Source: Marinobacter sp. ELB17 (GTDB lineage Bacteria; Pseudomonadota; Gammaproteobacteria; Pseudomonadales; Oleiphilaceae). Taken from it: DNA of 64,000 nt. The notes under the pieces are model-generated. The model worked only from the letters and a program-made list of their open reading frames with translations, was not told where the DNA came from and ran no database searches. Of this stretch, positions 1-9,506 are shown piece after piece (positions within the stretch are counted from its first letter, which is position 1; every line of letters begins with the position of its first letter). The translations under genes and the position numbers were made by a program. The stretch is from positions 119,343 through 183,342 of the forward strand of contig NZ_AAXY01000007.1 in the NCBI RefSeq assembly GCF_000169375.1, read 5' to 3'.

Positions 1-44
1 AATTCCTGTAGGTACTGGTCTTTCCAGGACAACTCTGCGCTCAT
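1..44 (-). CDS. 5' end of an unidentified gene, cut by the window edge
   Basis: A reading frame begins with ATG at position 44 on the minus strand and runs off the window. Its first 14 codons read MSAELSWKDQYLQE. A purine-rich stretch (GCAGGGGG) lies about four bases before the ATG and would serve as a ribosome binding site. It follows xerC on the same strand with about 40 bp between them, so it may belong to the same transcript. Too little is visible to name a family. Confidence 0.4.
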   Translation of the reverse strand, partial: MSAELSWKDQYLQE

Positions 45-83
45 TGGACCCCCTGCGCGCTACACGGCCGTGTGTTGATCAGC

Positions 84-1058
84 TTATTCATGATTAATTC
101 GTCGCCGTTTTGCTCTGGGGTGGCTTTGATCATACACACTGGCAAGGTGTTGAAAGTCTAAATGAGTATAGACCTGAGTGGTTGCAATGTCAGCATGGCC
201 CAGCAACTCCTGAACCGCTCGCAGATCGCCGCTGGATTCCAATAAATGGCTGGCAAATGAGTGCCGCAGCATGTGCGGGTGCAGTTTCTGGTCGGCGCCT
301 TTAACCAAACCCCAGCGAGCCAGTCGCGCCTGAATACTTCGGTGGCTGAGGCGGTCGCCGCGGCGGCTGACAAATAATGCCTGCTGCCCGGCACCAGCAA
401 GCCCGGGCCGAACCGCTAACCAAGCCTGCAGCGCCGCCAGCGCTGGTCGCCCTACGGGCAAAACACGCTGCTTATTACCCTTGCCAGTCACTTTTACTTG
501 GGCGGCTGCCAGTTCTACAGTGCCCAAATCCAAAGCGGCTACTTCTGCCAACCGTAACCCGGCGGAGTACAGTAATTCAAAAATGCACACATCTCGCAAT
601 TCCAGCGGATCATCCGCCTGGGCATCCAGCAAGTGTGTCAGCTGGTCAACATCGGCCACCACAGGCAGTCGCCTCCCGCTTTTTGGCGCGCGAATAGCTT
701 CCGCCGGGCTATTGTCGACCAGGCCTTCGCGTAACAGATAATGATAAAAACGGCGTATAGCGGAAAGGTGGCGGGCAATGCTGCGGCCGTTCAGGCTGGC
801 ACGGCTCAAGTGTGCAACGTAGCGGCGGATGTCGTGACTATTGAGGCTTCGCCAGCTGATTTCCGAGTGTTCTTGAGAATGATTCAGAGAGTATTCTTGA
901 TAGCCCTCTTGGAGCCAACGCTGCAGGCGCAGCAGGTCTCGCTGATAATGCTCGCAAGTGAGCGGGGACAGGCGTTTTTCAGAAGCAAGGTGGCGAATGA
1001 AGCCATCAACGCCTTGAAACAGGCCGGTGTTTTGCGGTTTGTCACCGGCCCAGTGCAT
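84..1058 (-). CDS. xerC: Tyrosine recombinase XerC
   Basis: Site-specific recombinase that, with XerD, resolves chromosome dimers at the dif site near the division septum. The 324-residue protein has an N-terminal SAM-like core-binding domain (about residues 15-110) and a C-terminal catalytic domain with the full active-site set: R169 (in SAGLRLAEV), K193, H262 and R265 (HMLRH), H288 (LLGHAD) and the nucleophile Y297 (VYTH). It lies three bases downstream of the DUF484 gene, the order seen in Pseudomonas and relatives (dapF-DUF484-xerC), which separates it from phage integrases and from XerD. Length is slightly above the roughly 300 residues usual for XerC because of a loop near residues 55-72. 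Confidence 0.95.
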   Translation of the reverse strand: MHWAGDKPQNTGLFQGVDGFIRHLASEKRLSPLTCEHYQRDLLRLQRWLQEGYQEYSLNHSQEHSEISWRSLNSHDIRRYVAHLSRASLNGRSIARHLSAIRRFYHYLLREGLVDNSPAEAIRAPKSGRRLPVVADVDQLTHLLDAQADDPLELRDVCIFELLYSAGLRLAEVAALDLGTVELAAAQVKVTGKGNKQRVLPVGRPALAALQAWLAVRPGLAGAGQQALFVSRRGDRLSHRSIQARLARWGLVKGADQKLHPHMLRHSFASHLLESSGDLRAVQELLGHADIATTQVYTHLDFQHLASVYDQSHPRAKRRRINHE

Positions 1059-1061
1059 GAG

Positions 1062-1805
1062 TCAACGAGACTCGGCAATATCGGTGAGCGGCAATGCTAC
1101 CAGATGGCGCTGTACCATGGGGGGCAGCAACCGGCTTAGCGTGTCGCTGATATAGCTCAAAAACAGAGAGCCCATGCTCTGGTCAAAATAACCCGGCACA
1201 CAGCTGCCGATGGCAAACACACCGACAAGTTCATGGTTGCGCAACGGCACAAGTGCCACCGAGGCAACCGGCTCGTCGCGATCAGGGAACAGAAAAGCGC
1301 GCTCGCTTTCGCGAAACTGGCCACATACTGCGCGGCCGCCATCCAGCAAATTACCCAGCCGTTTGTGCGCTACCGCCGGCGACACCACGTGCAAAGCGCC
1401 TTGAGCCGCCTGCGGCAGGGGGCCATCGGTAAACAAAATCACACTGGCCGCGTCCAGACCAAAATCACCGCGAATACTGTCATCGATCACCGCCGCCATG
1501 TCGTTCAGATTTTTGGCTTCGATAATCTGCATCAGCAAGCGTTTGCTTTTCTGGAACAACTGGTCGTTCTGGCGCGCTATGCCCACCAACTCAACCAGCT
1601 CATGGCGCAGCGTGTCGCGCTGCTCGCGAAAAAGATGAACCTGGCGCTCGACCAACGAAATAGCTCGCCCGCTATCGTGGGGTAAAGTCAGGTCGCGCAG
1701 CAGGTCGCTCTGTTCAACAAAAAAATCAGGGTTGTCACGCAGGTATTGCGCCACCTGTTCTGCATTTAGAACGCCGGCCTCTTGGCGGGCCGCTGAATCT
1801 GTCAT
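1062..1805 (-). CDS. DUF484 family protein (GAF-like)
   Basis: A 247-residue DUF484 protein of unknown function. The N-terminal part (VAQYLRDNPDFF) is the family hallmark, followed by a predicted coiled coil (about residues 50-95, the region around ERQVHLFREQRDTLRHEL). The C-terminal part resembles a GAF sensory domain, ending in a hydrophobic helix with FLSYISDTLSRLLP. It sits between dapF (15 bp upstream) and xerC (3 bp downstream), the conserved order in pseudomonads, and is probably co-transcribed with both. The order suggests a link to XerC or cell division, but no direct function is established. The family assignment is firm; the role is not. Confidence 0.9.
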   Translation of the reverse strand: MTDSAARQEAGVLNAEQVAQYLRDNPDFFVEQSDLLRDLTLPHDSGRAISLVERQVHLFREQRDTLRHELVELVGIARQNDQLFQKSKRLLMQIIEAKNLNDMAAVIDDSIRGDFGLDAASVILFTDGPLPQAAQGALHVVSPAVAHKRLGNLLDGGRAVCGQFRESERAFLFPDRDEPVASVALVPLRNHELVGVFAIGSCVPGYFDQSMGSLFLSYISDTLSRLLPPMVQRHLVALPLTDIAESR

Positions 1806-1820
1806 CGTGTGCTCCTGGTT

Positions 1821-2807
1821 TCAGGATCGTTGCCTACCGGTTCTGGCGGGTTTACGGCGGCGCATGCCGGGCTCTGCGGGCAGTCGAAGCTGACCCTCAA
1901 AAACGCTGGCAACGGGGCCATCCATCATAACAGCGGCTCCCAGCCCCTGCCATTCGATAATCAGCCGTCCTCCGGGCAGTTCTACTTCTACCCGTGAATC
2001 GAGCAAACCTCGTAAACATCCTGCAACAACCGCAGCGCAAGCGCCAGTGCCGCAAGCCAAAGTTTCACCACAACCGCGTTCGAACACCCGTAAACGAATA
2101 TGACTGCGATCCACAATCTGCATAAACCCGATGTTAGCTTTGGCGGGAAAACGCCAATGCTTTTCTAACAAAGGCCCCAGCGTTGCAACCGGAGCACTGT
2201 CGACGTCGTCGGTCAGTATAACGCCGTGGGGGTTGCCCATAGACACCACCGACAACTCTATGTTCTGGCCATTTACGTCTAGATTGTAAACCGGTGCAAA
2301 TTCGTCAGCGCTGAACGGCACCGTGGCGGGTTCGAGCCTTGGCACACCCATATCAACCTTCACCAGCCCGTCTTTTCCCACCCGCAGCTCAATAATGCCG
2401 CCGGCTGTTTGCACCCGCATCACTTTTTTGTTGGTCAGGCGCTGATCGCGCACAAAACGGGCAAAACAACGGGCTCCATTACCACATTGCTCCACTTCCG
2501 AGCCGTCGGCATTGAAAATCCGATAGCGGAAATCCACATCGGGCAGCCCTGGCGGCTCCACCACCAGCAGCTGATCAAAACCGATGCCAAAATGGCGATC
2601 GGCCAGCTCGCGAATCATTTCCGGGCGCAGGCGAAACATCTGGCTGATGGCGTCAACCACCATAAAATCGTTACCCAGGCCGTGCATTTTTGTAAAACGC
2701 AGAACGCCCCCGAGAGCGGCGCTCGGACTACCAACAAAGGCGCCGCCAGCGCCGAGCCGGGAGGCAGGGCCGTCAACGTTGACCAAAGGTTCCCCGTCGC
2801 CACTCAT
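1821..2807 (-). CDS. dapF: Diaminopimelate epimerase
   Basis: Converts LL-2,6-diaminopimelate to the meso form, the precursor of lysine and of peptidoglycan cross-links, in the cytoplasm. The two catalytic cysteines of the cofactor-independent racemase fold are present in QCGNGARC and [11 protein letters not shown], and the N-terminal motif KMHGLGNDF is intact. The ATG chosen here overlaps the lysA stop codon (ATGA), pointing to translational coupling. That start gives about 35 extra residues, rich in Gly and Ala, ahead of the usual beginning at LRFTKMHG. No ATG or GTG occurs closer to the conserved core, so the extension is probably real unless a CTG start at that Leu is used. Confidence 0.93.
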   Translation of the reverse strand: MSGDGEPLVNVDGPASRLGAGGAFVGSPSAALGGVLRFTKMHGLGNDFMVVDAISQMFRLRPEMIRELADRHFGIGFDQLLVVEPPGLPDVDFRYRIFNADGSEVEQCGNGARCFARFVRDQRLTNKKVMRVQTAGGIIELRVGKDGLVKVDMGVPRLEPATVPFSADEFAPVYNLDVNGQNIELSVVSMGNPHGVILTDDVDSAPVATLGPLLEKHWRFPAKANIGFMQIVDRSHIRLRVFERGCGETLACGTGACAAVVAGCLRGLLDSRVEVELPGGRLIIEWQGLGAAVMMDGPVASVFEGQLRLPAEPGMRRRKPARTGRQRS

Positions 2808-4054
2808 AGCGGCAGGCAACTCTCGGGAGCCAATTGTTCTTCCACAGTTTCGCGGCGGCGAACCACATGCACCTGATCGCCATCGACCATCAATTCAGGC
2901 GGGCGATTACGGGTGTTGTAATTAGAACTCATCACAAAGCCATAAGCCCCGGCCGAACGTACCGCCAGCAGGTCACCGGCGTTCAAGCTAAGCTGGCGAT
3001 CTTTGCCCAGAAAATCACCGGTTTCGCACACCGGGCCCACCAGATCCCAGGCTTTTTCGTCGCCGTTGCTATGAGGAGCCACCGGCACAATCGCCTGCCA
3101 GGCGCCGTAGAGCGCTGGGCGAATCAGGTCGTTCATGGCGGCGTCAATAATCGCGAAGTTACGGTGCTCTGTACACTTCAGGAATTCGACACGGGTCAGC
3201 AGTACGCCGGCGTTGGCGGCGATTGAGCGCCCGGGTTCCAGAATCAGCTCCAATTTGCGGTCGCCCAGGCGCGCAAGAATCGCTTCCACATATTCGCCGG
3301 GCTGCGGCGGTGTTTCATCGTTATAGGTAACGCCCAGGCCACCGCCCAAATCCAGATGTTTTATCTCGACCCCCTGCTCTGCCAGTTTGTCCACCAGTGC
3401 CAGAACCCGATCCAGAGCGTCCAGAAATGGCGCCACCGTGGTCAGCTGTGAGCCAATGTGGCAATCCACACCACGCACGTCGAGGTGAGGCAGGCTGGCG
3501 GCGCGGGCATATATCGCCGGCGCGACTTCAATATCGATACCGAATTTGTTTTCTTTCAGACCGGTAGAGATATAAGGATGAGTGCCAGCGTCTACGTCGG
3601 GGTTTACCCGCAGCGATACCGGCGCTTTCACGCCCAGCTCACCGGCAATGGCGTTCAAGCGGTCCAGCTCGATATCAGACTCTACGTTAAAACAACGCAC
3701 ACCCACTTCCAACGCGCGTCGCATTTCCCAGGGCTGTTTGCCAACGCCGGAAAAAACCACTTTGGCCGGGTTACCACCGGCTCGGATCACCCGTTCCAGC
3801 TCACCGGCAGATACGATATCAAAACCCGCACCCAGGCGGGCCAGCACGTCCAACACCGCCAGATTGCTATTGGCTTTTACCGCATAACACACCAGGTGCG
3901 GGTGATTCTGCAGAGCGTTGTCATAAGCGCGGTAATGGCGCTCAAGGGTCGCTCGGGAGTATACATAAGCCGGCGTGCCGTGCTGCTCTGCAATGCGCGC
4001 CAGCGGCACGCCTTCGGCCCAGAGCTCATCGTTCTTGTAAATGAAATAATCCAT
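2804..4054 (-). CDS. lysA: Diaminopimelate decarboxylase
   Basis: PLP-dependent decarboxylase that turns meso-diaminopimelate into lysine, the last step of the pathway. The 416-residue protein is of normal length. It has the PLP-binding lysine in CYAVKANSN near residue 60, the HIGSQ motif of the alanine-racemase-like barrel, and the active-site cysteine region [14 protein letters not shown] in the C-terminal beta domain. It lies 13 bp after lptM and its stop overlaps the dapF start by four bases, so lptM-lysA-dapF-DUF484-xerC form one likely operon. Placing lysA beside dapF supports a biosynthetic lysA rather than an ornithine decarboxylase homologue. Confidence 0.96.
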   Translation of the reverse strand: MDYFIYKNDELWAEGVPLARIAEQHGTPAYVYSRATLERHYRAYDNALQNHPHLVCYAVKANSNLAVLDVLARLGAGFDIVSAGELERVIRAGGNPAKVVFSGVGKQPWEMRRALEVGVRCFNVESDIELDRLNAIAGELGVKAPVSLRVNPDVDAGTHPYISTGLKENKFGIDIEVAPAIYARAASLPHLDVRGVDCHIGSQLTTVAPFLDALDRVLALVDKLAEQGVEIKHLDLGGGLGVTYNDETPPQPGEYVEAILARLGDRKLELILEPGRSIAANAGVLLTRVEFLKCTEHRNFAIIDAAMNDLIRPALYGAWQAIVPVAPHSNGDEKAWDLVGPVCETGDFLGKDRQLSLNAGDLLAVRSAGAYGFVMSSNYNTRNRPPELMVDGDQVHVVRRRETVEEQLAPESCLPL

Positions 4055-4067
4055 AAAAATTCCTGAA

Positions 4068-4253
4068 TTAACGGGCCTGACCCGACGTTTCTGATATGGG
4101 CACGGGCGTCGGCTCCGCGCTTTTTGCTAAGGGTTCCTTGCTAGGCACTTCGCGGTAGAGATCGCCTTTCTGACCGCAGCCTGAAAGCCCGACCACCAAC
4201 AAAAGGCCTAACAGCGCTGCGACTTTAACAACCGCGGGGGATTTCAGACCCAT
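4068..4253 (-). CDS. lptM: LPS translocon maturation chaperone LptM (YifL-type lipoprotein)
   Basis: A 61-residue lipoprotein. The ATG at 4253 gives a short hydrophobic signal (VVKVAALLGLLLVVG) and the lipobox LSGC, so the mature protein starts at the cysteine. The signature GQKGDLY directly after it defines the YifL/LptM family, whose E. coli member helps oxidative assembly of the LptDE lipopolysaccharide translocon in the outer membrane. The remainder is a Pro/Ser-rich tail. A longer in-frame version runs back into argH but lacks a signal peptide at its start, so the short form is preferred. It lies four bases after argH and 13 bp before lysA, the order seen in pseudomonads. Confidence 0.88.
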   Translation of the reverse strand: MGLKSPAVVKVAALLGLLLVVGLSGCGQKGDLYREVPSKEPLAKSAEPTPVPISETSGQAR

Positions 4254-4257
4254 TACC

Positions 4258-5676
4258 TCAACCCTGCTTAAGTACGTTACGGGCGCGCTTAACGGCTGCC
4301 CGAACTTGCGCCGGCGCGGTGCCGCCAAGGTGGTCACGAGCCTGCACCGAGCCCTCAAGAGTCAGCACGTCAAATACGTCTTCACTGATAGTACCCGAAA
4401 AAGACTGTAGCTCCGCCAGTGTCATATCTGACAAATCGCGCTTCTGCTCTACGCCAAAGGCCACGGACCTGCCCACCACTTCGTGGGCGTCGCGGAACGG
4501 CATGCCTTTTTTGACCAGGTAATCGGCCAGATCCGTCGCGGTGGAGAAGCCCCGCTTGGCTGCTACCCTCATATTATCAGCTTTGGCGGTAATCGCTGGC
4601 ACCATGTCGGCGTAGGCTCTCAGGCAACCTTTTACTGTATCTACGGTGTCAAACAGCGGCTCTTTATCTTCCTGGTTGTCTTTGTTATAGGCCAGCGGCT
4701 GGCCTTTCATTAACGTAAGCAAACTGATCAGGTGGCCATTCACCCGGCCTGTCTTGCCCCGAACCAACTCTGGCACGTCTGGATTTTTCTTCTGCGGCAT
4801 TATCGACGAGCCGGTGCAAAAGCGATCAGGCAAATCGATGAAATCAAACTGCGCCGAGGTCCACAGCACCAACTCTTCGCTAAAGCGCGAAAGGTGAGTC
4901 ATCAGCAGCGCAGCAAAACTGCAGAACTCGATGGCGAAATCGCGGTCGCTGACCGAATCCAGCGAGTTTTCCGAAGCACGGTCAAAGCCCAGCAGTTGGG
5001 CGGTCATCGCCCGGTCAATAGGATAAGTAGTGCCCGCCAGCGCCGCGGCGCCCAGGGGCATGATGTTCACCCGCTTACGGCAATCCTGCAGGCGTTCGCC
5101 ATCGCGCACCAACATTTCGTACCAGGCCAACAAATGATGGCCAAAAGTCACCGGCTGCGCGGTTTGCAGGTGGGTAAAGCCCGGCATGATGGTGTCGGCT
5201 TCGCGTTCAGCCAAGTTCAGCAGCCCGGCCTGCAGTCGTTTGAGTTCCTCGGCAATCACGTCAATCTCGTCACGCAAATAAAGCCGGATGTCGGTGGCCA
5301 CTTGGTCGTTACGGCTGCGGCCGGTGTGTAACTTTTTACCGGTAACACCGATGCGATCGGTCAGACGCGCTTCGATGTTCATGTGCACGTCTTCCAAACT
5401 GATGGACCACTGAAAAGTCCCAGCTTCAATGTCTGCTTTCACCGCCTTCAGCCCTTCCAGAATGGTGTCGCGCTCTTCGTCGGTCAGAACGCCCACCGCT
5501 GCCAGCATGGTGGCATGGGCAATGGAGCCGGTAATGTCGTGATGATAAAGGCGCTGATCAAAACCGACAGAGGCGGTAAAGCGCTCGACAAAGGCGTCGG
5601 TAGGCTCGGTGAAACGTCCACCCCAAGGTTTTTCCGAGCTTGAGGCCTGCTCTGGCGATTTGTTATCCGTCATCAT
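4258..5676 (-). CDS. argH: Argininosuccinate lyase
   Basis: Cleaves argininosuccinate to arginine and fumarate, the last step of arginine synthesis. At 472 residues it is close to the usual length for the family. The fumarase/aspartase superfamily signature [12 protein letters not shown] is present, as are HTGRSRNDQ near the N terminus and [14 protein letters not shown] in the middle. The start has two adjacent ATG codons (MMTD); either could be used. It is divergent from the algZ-type sensor gene, with about 130 bp between the two start regions that must hold both promoters. lptM follows after four bases on the same strand. Confidence 0.97.
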   Translation of the reverse strand: MMTDNKSPEQASSSEKPWGGRFTEPTDAFVERFTASVGFDQRLYHHDITGSIAHATMLAAVGVLTDEERDTILEGLKAVKADIEAGTFQWSISLEDVHMNIEARLTDRIGVTGKKLHTGRSRNDQVATDIRLYLRDEIDVIAEELKRLQAGLLNLAEREADTIMPGFTHLQTAQPVTFGHHLLAWYEMLVRDGERLQDCRKRVNIMPLGAAALAGTTYPIDRAMTAQLLGFDRASENSLDSVSDRDFAIEFCSFAALLMTHLSRFSEELVLWTSAQFDFIDLPDRFCTGSSIMPQKKNPDVPELVRGKTGRVNGHLISLLTLMKGQPLAYNKDNQEDKEPLFDTVDTVKGCLRAYADMVPAITAKADNMRVAAKRGFSTATDLADYLVKKGMPFRDAHEVVGRSVAFGVEQKRDLSDMTLAELQSFSGTISEDVFDVLTLEGSVQARDHLGGTAPAQVRAAVKRARNVLKQG

Positions 5677-5809
5677 CTATAGTTCCTACTGGCAGCCCGA
5701 GGTCACAGGGCCAAAATGGGTAAATAAGAAGTAGAGGGAGTATAACATTCTGACCCGGTTAAAGCAGACACCCGGTAACAGTGCGACCACCCTGGACTCA
5801 CGATTTTTC

Positions 5810-6862
5810 GTGCCAGACCTATGCCGGGTGCGGGCCTTGTTTCTATTACTCGTTACCAGCGAACTCCTGGTGCTGGCGCTGGCAATGGCACAAACGCAAA
5901 ACGGCTGGATTGACTGGGGATATTTTGGCTTGTTGTCGTTGTTTGTGCAGTGGACTGTACTCACCAGCATCGCCATGATCTGCCCTCTGCGTTCGCGGCT
6001 GGCGCAGCTGTCGGTGGCCAGCGCCACGCTGGCCATTGTTGTTCTGGTACTGGTGGATGTATTCGCTTTTAGCCTGTTTGCCGACCAGGTGCTAAATCCG
6101 GGGCTTGGCGCGCCTCAGTGGCATAACATTGCTAAAAAAATGCTGCTGGCGCTGCTGATTACCTTAATGGTGCTTCGCTACTTTTATCTTCAGCACCAAT
6201 GGCAACAACAACAGGAAGCCGAACTGCAAGCACGTTTAAGCTCGCTGCAGAGCCGAATTCAGCCCCACTTTTTATTCAACAGTATGAATACCATCGCCAG
6301 CCTTATCGCCAGCGACCCCCAGCGGGCGGAAGACGCGGTGCTGGACCTGTCAGAGCTTTTCCGCGCCAGCCTGCGCACCAGCGAACAGCTGATTCCCCTG
6401 CAGCGCGAACTGGAACTGTGCCAACGCTATCTGGATATCGAGGCCCTGCGTCTGGGGGATCGCCTTCAACTGCAGTGGCATATCGCTGACGGCTTGCAAA
6501 ACCAGGCTATTCCGCCCCTAACCCTGCAACCGCTGGTTGAGAACGCCATTTACCACGGCATTCAACCCCGTGCCCAAGGCGGCATTGTGCGGGTAGAAGC
6601 GCAGGCCAGCGGCGATTTTGTATACTTGCTCGTGCAGAACCCAAAACCCGAACCCGGCCACAGCGGCCACGGCGGCAACCGCATGGCGTTGGAAAATATT
6701 CAGGCCCGTATCCAGGCGTTATTCGGCGACCGCGCGGTGCTCAAACACAGCCATCAGGACGACATTTACACCGTAACCCTACGCCTGCCCGCGCAGCAGG
6801 TAGACCGACAGGGAGCGCAGCGACACACATCATTAACAGAAGCGAAGCGAGAAACATTATGA
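5810..6862 (+). CDS. algZ: AlgZ/FimS-type membrane sensor histidine kinase
   Basis: LytS-class sensor (His_kinase domain) of the AlgZ-AlgR system. About four membrane segments fill residues 10-125, followed by a coiled stretch and the phosphoacceptor motif QPHFLFNSMN (His near residue 153). The ATP-binding N-box is LQPLVENAIYHG. Start choice is difficult: the annotated GTG at 5810 cuts into the family's N-terminal FFxPDLC pattern, because in-frame codons immediately upstream read RFF. The frame is open back to 5735 with no ATG; a good Shine-Dalgarno (GAGGGAG, 5733-5739) precedes ATT (5747) and CTG (5750). The true start may therefore be non-AUG and about 20 residues upstream. The response regulator gene follows after 22 bp. 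Confidence 0.85.
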   Translation: MPDLCRVRALFLLLVTSELLVLALAMAQTQNGWIDWGYFGLLSLFVQWTVLTSIAMICPLRSRLAQLSVASATLAIVVLVLVDVFAFSLFADQVLNPGLGAPQWHNIAKKMLLALLITLMVLRYFYLQHQWQQQQEAELQARLSSLQSRIQPHFLFNSMNTIASLIASDPQRAEDAVLDLSELFRASLRTSEQLIPLQRELELCQRYLDIEALRLGDRLQLQWHIADGLQNQAIPPLTLQPLVENAIYHGIQPRAQGGIVRVEAQASGDFVYLLVQNPKPEPGHSGHGGNRMALENIQARIQALFGDRAVLKHSHQDDIYTVTLRLPAQQVDRQGAQRHTSLTEAKRETL

Positions 6863-6884
6863 AAAGAAGCGCCACAAAAAGCCT

Positions 6885-7634
6885 ATGACCAGCCAGAGAA
6901 TTCTGATTGCCGACGACGAACCCCTAGCTCGCGACCGCCTGCGGAGGCTAGTCGAAGGACTTCCCGGATACAGCGTTTGCGGTGAAGCGGCCGACGGCGA
7001 CAGAACACTGCAAGCCGTTGCAGAACTGGAGCCGGACATTGTATTGCTGGACATTCGCATGCCCGGCGCCGACGGCATGGGCGTGGCCACCCACCTGAGC
7101 CAGCTTGAGCGCCCGCCCGCGGTCATTTTCTGCACCGCCTACGATCATTATGCGCTGCAGGCGTTTGAGGTAAACGCTTCTGCTTACCTGATGAAGCCGG
7201 TACGCAAAGACACCCTGGCCAAGGCGCTGCAACGGGCTGCAAAAACCAACCGCTTGCAACAGCAGCCACCGGCCGGCACTGCCCCCGCCGGTGGCGAACT
7301 GGCCGTGCGCACGTATCGCGGCACCGAACTGATCGACTTGGCTTCCTTGATTTACTGCCAAGCTGACCAAAAATACGTCACCCTTCACCGCTTACAGGGT
7401 GACGTATTGTGCGACTACACCCTTAAAGAGCTGGAGCAACATTACGGTGACCACCTTTTGAGGGTGCACCGTAATACCTTAGTTGGCACACGATTTATTC
7501 AGGCGCTGCACCGCAACGTTCGCGGCCAGGCGATTCTGGTTCTGCGTGATGGCCTTGGCGAGCTGCCGGTTAGCCGCCGCCACGCCAGCGAACTACGCCA
7601 GTGGCTGCAGGACTATCGACCTGGTAGACACTAG
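6885..7634 (+). CDS. algR: LytTR-family response regulator AlgR
   Basis: Two-domain regulator of 249 residues. The receiver domain (1-120) has the acidic pair DDE at 10-12, the phosphoacceptor Asp at 56 in LLDIRMPGADG, and the conserved Lys in AYLMKPV. The C-terminal LytTR DNA-binding domain covers about 145-245, with VHRNTLVG and PVSRRHASELR. In Pseudomonas the homologue controls alginate, twitching motility and virulence genes together with AlgZ. Here it directly follows the sensor gene and precedes hemC, exactly the pseudomonad order. Targets in this organism cannot be read from the sequence. Confidence 0.93.
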   Translation: MTSQRILIADDEPLARDRLRRLVEGLPGYSVCGEAADGDRTLQAVAELEPDIVLLDIRMPGADGMGVATHLSQLERPPAVIFCTAYDHYALQAFEVNASAYLMKPVRKDTLAKALQRAAKTNRLQQQPPAGTAPAGGELAVRTYRGTELIDLASLIYCQADQKYVTLHRLQGDVLCDYTLKELEQHYGDHLLRVHRNTLVGTRFIQALHRNVRGQAILVLRDGLGELPVSRRHASELRQWLQDYRPGRH

Positions 7635-7764
7635 CGAAAAACCTGATCTGCATTAGCGATGCGAACTGGCCTACGTTAGCAACCAACCTGACCAACCCTA
7701 GCGAGACTTTTTTTGGGCGACAAGGTACCCTTAATTCACATTTAACGAACCGACAGTGAGCGTC

Positions 7765-8706
7765 ATGTCCGCAAGAAATCTTCGCATTGCAACCCGCAGC
7801 AGCGCACTGGCGTTGTGGCAGGCAGAATTTATCAAAGCCGAGCTGGAACGATTGCACAGCAATGTCACAGTGGAACTGGTTAAGATTAAAACCTTGGGTG
7901 ACAAGATTCTGGACGTGCCGCTGGCCAAGGTGGGTGGCAAAGGCCTGTTCGTCAAAGAGCTGGAAGAAGCCATGCTCGACGGCCGCGCCGACCTGGCCGT
8001 GCATTCCATGAAAGACGTGCCCATGGCATTCCCCGAAGGGTTGGGACTGGTGGCCATCTGTGAGCGTGACGACCCCACTGACGCCTTTATCAGCAACCAT
8101 TTCAGCAGCCTGGATGACCTACCGCTGAACGCGGTAGTGGGCACATCCAGTCTACGCCGCGAATCTCAATTGCGGGCCAACCGCCCGGACCTGCAAATTC
8201 GCGTGCTGCGGGGCAATGTAAACACCCGCCTGGCAAAGCTCGACGCCGGCAATTACGACGCCATCATATTAGCCAGCTCGGGCCTGAAGCGACTGGGTTT
8301 CGAAGCCCGCATTCGCAACTGCATGCCAGACACGCTAAGCCTGCCGGCTGTGGGCCAAGGGGCTTTGGGCATTGAATGCCGGCTTGACGATCAGGAACTG
8401 CGGGCCATGCTGGAGCCGTTGAATCACACCGACAGTGCGGATAGGGTCAAAGCTGAGCGCGCACTGAATACTCGCCTTAACGGTGGCTGCCAGGTACCCA
8501 TTGCGGCCTATGCGCTGCTGGAAGACAACGATATGTTGTGGTTGCGCGGCCTGGTGGGCGCGGTGGACGGCAGCCTTATTTTCCGCGCCGAAGGCCGCGT
8601 ACACCGCAGCGAAGGGGAACGCTTGGGCCGCGAATTGGCCGAGGACCTGCTGGCACAGGGCGCTGACAAAGTACTGGCTGAAGTCTATGGCTACACTCCG
8701 ACCTGA
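7765..8706 (+). CDS. hemC: Hydroxymethylbilane synthase (porphobilinogen deaminase)
   Basis: Polymerises four porphobilinogens into hydroxymethylbilane for haem and sirohaem. The 313-residue protein starts at ATG 7765 ([13 protein letters not shown]); a GTG nine bases earlier is in frame but adds only three residues. The dipyrromethane cofactor is held by the cysteine in [11 protein letters not shown] near residue 240, which is intact. [10 protein letters not shown] and [12 protein letters not shown] are the other substrate-binding signatures. The 3' end overlaps hemD by 20 bp, and hemC-hemD-hemX-hemY form one operon. A 130-bp gap after algR leaves room for its own promoter. Confidence 0.96.
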   Translation: MSARNLRIATRSSALALWQAEFIKAELERLHSNVTVELVKIKTLGDKILDVPLAKVGGKGLFVKELEEAMLDGRADLAVHSMKDVPMAFPEGLGLVAICERDDPTDAFISNHFSSLDDLPLNAVVGTSSLRRESQLRANRPDLQIRVLRGNVNTRLAKLDAGNYDAIILASSGLKRLGFEARIRNCMPDTLSLPAVGQGALGIECRLDDQELRAMLEPLNHTDSADRVKAERALNTRLNGGCQVPIAAYALLEDNDMLWLRGLVGAVDGSLIFRAEGRVHRSEGERLGRELAEDLLAQGADKVLAEVYGYTPT

Positions 8707-9493
8707 GTCTGCGTTACTACCCCTTGCCGGGCGGCGCATTCTTATCTGCCGCCCGCAGCCAGAAGCTGATCGCCTGGCGATCGCCTTTCAGGCAGCCGGT
8801 GCACAGGCCGAGTGCTTACCGCTGATTGACCGCGCGCCGCTGGCACTGAGCGCAGAACACCAGGCCCACATTCAAAACCTGGACCTGTTTCAGCACATTG
8901 TGGCGGTAAGCCCTTACGCTGCGCGCCAACTGCTGGAGCAGGTTGATGCCTGGTGGCCGCAACTGCCTGTAGGCATTCACTGGTATGGCGTTGGCGCCGG
9001 CACCGCTGCTGAACTGTCACGCTGCGGAATTACCGCTCGCAGGCCCGCACAAGGCTGGACCAGCGAAGCTTTGCTGGCATTGCCGCCGCTACAAAACCTG
9101 GCAAACCAGCGAGTTCTGCTGGCCCGCGGCGGCGACGGTCGCGACTTATTGCGGAACACACTGCGCCAGCGGGGCGCTCAAATAACTGTGCTACCCTTAT
9201 ATCGACGCTTTTGTCCACAGTATTCCGCGGCACAATTGGCGCATGCTCTAGATGGCTTTAACCCGGACGCCGTGATTACCTTATCGGGTGAAACCCTGAA
9301 AAATCTCGTCGCGCTGTGTGCGAAGAACGACCATAATCTGTATCGGAAACTATTGATTGTGCCCGTGGAGCGGGTAGCCGAGCAGGCTCAGACAGCCGGC
9401 TTCATTAACCCACATGTTCCAGCAGGCCTGACAGACAACAACATAGTGGCCAGTGTGACAGCACGACTCACTGGCCAGACGGTGGCCCTGTAA
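8687..9493 (+). CDS. hemD: Uroporphyrinogen-III synthase
   Basis: Closes and inverts ring D of hydroxymethylbilane to form uroporphyrinogen III. The family is poorly conserved; the call rests on the N-terminal [16 protein letters not shown] pattern, the segment LPLIDRAPL, the C-terminal [12 protein letters not shown], the length of 268 residues and its place right after hemC. The open frame extends upstream inside hemC, but the ATG at 8687, just before the hemC stop, gives the expected N terminus and a 20-bp overlap that fits translational coupling. No sign of damage. Confidence 0.9.
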   Translation: MATLRPESALLPLAGRRILICRPQPEADRLAIAFQAAGAQAECLPLIDRAPLALSAEHQAHIQNLDLFQHIVAVSPYAARQLLEQVDAWWPQLPVGIHWYGVGAGTAAELSRCGITARRPAQGWTSEALLALPPLQNLANQRVLLARGGDGRDLLRNTLRQRGAQITVLPLYRRFCPQYSAAQLAHALDGFNPDAVITLSGETLKNLVALCAKNDHNLYRKLLIVPVERVAEQAQTAGFINPHVPAGLTDNNIVASVTARLTGQTVAL

Positions 9494-9506
9494 AAGCGAA
9501 GTAAGG

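Noticed and set aside
84..1058. xerC as a phage integrase
   Set aside because: Gene order with dapF and DUF484 and the protein's motifs place it as the housekeeping XerC.
4732..5331. 199-codon open frame antisense to argH
   Set aside because: Shadow of the argH coding sequence, without conserved motifs.
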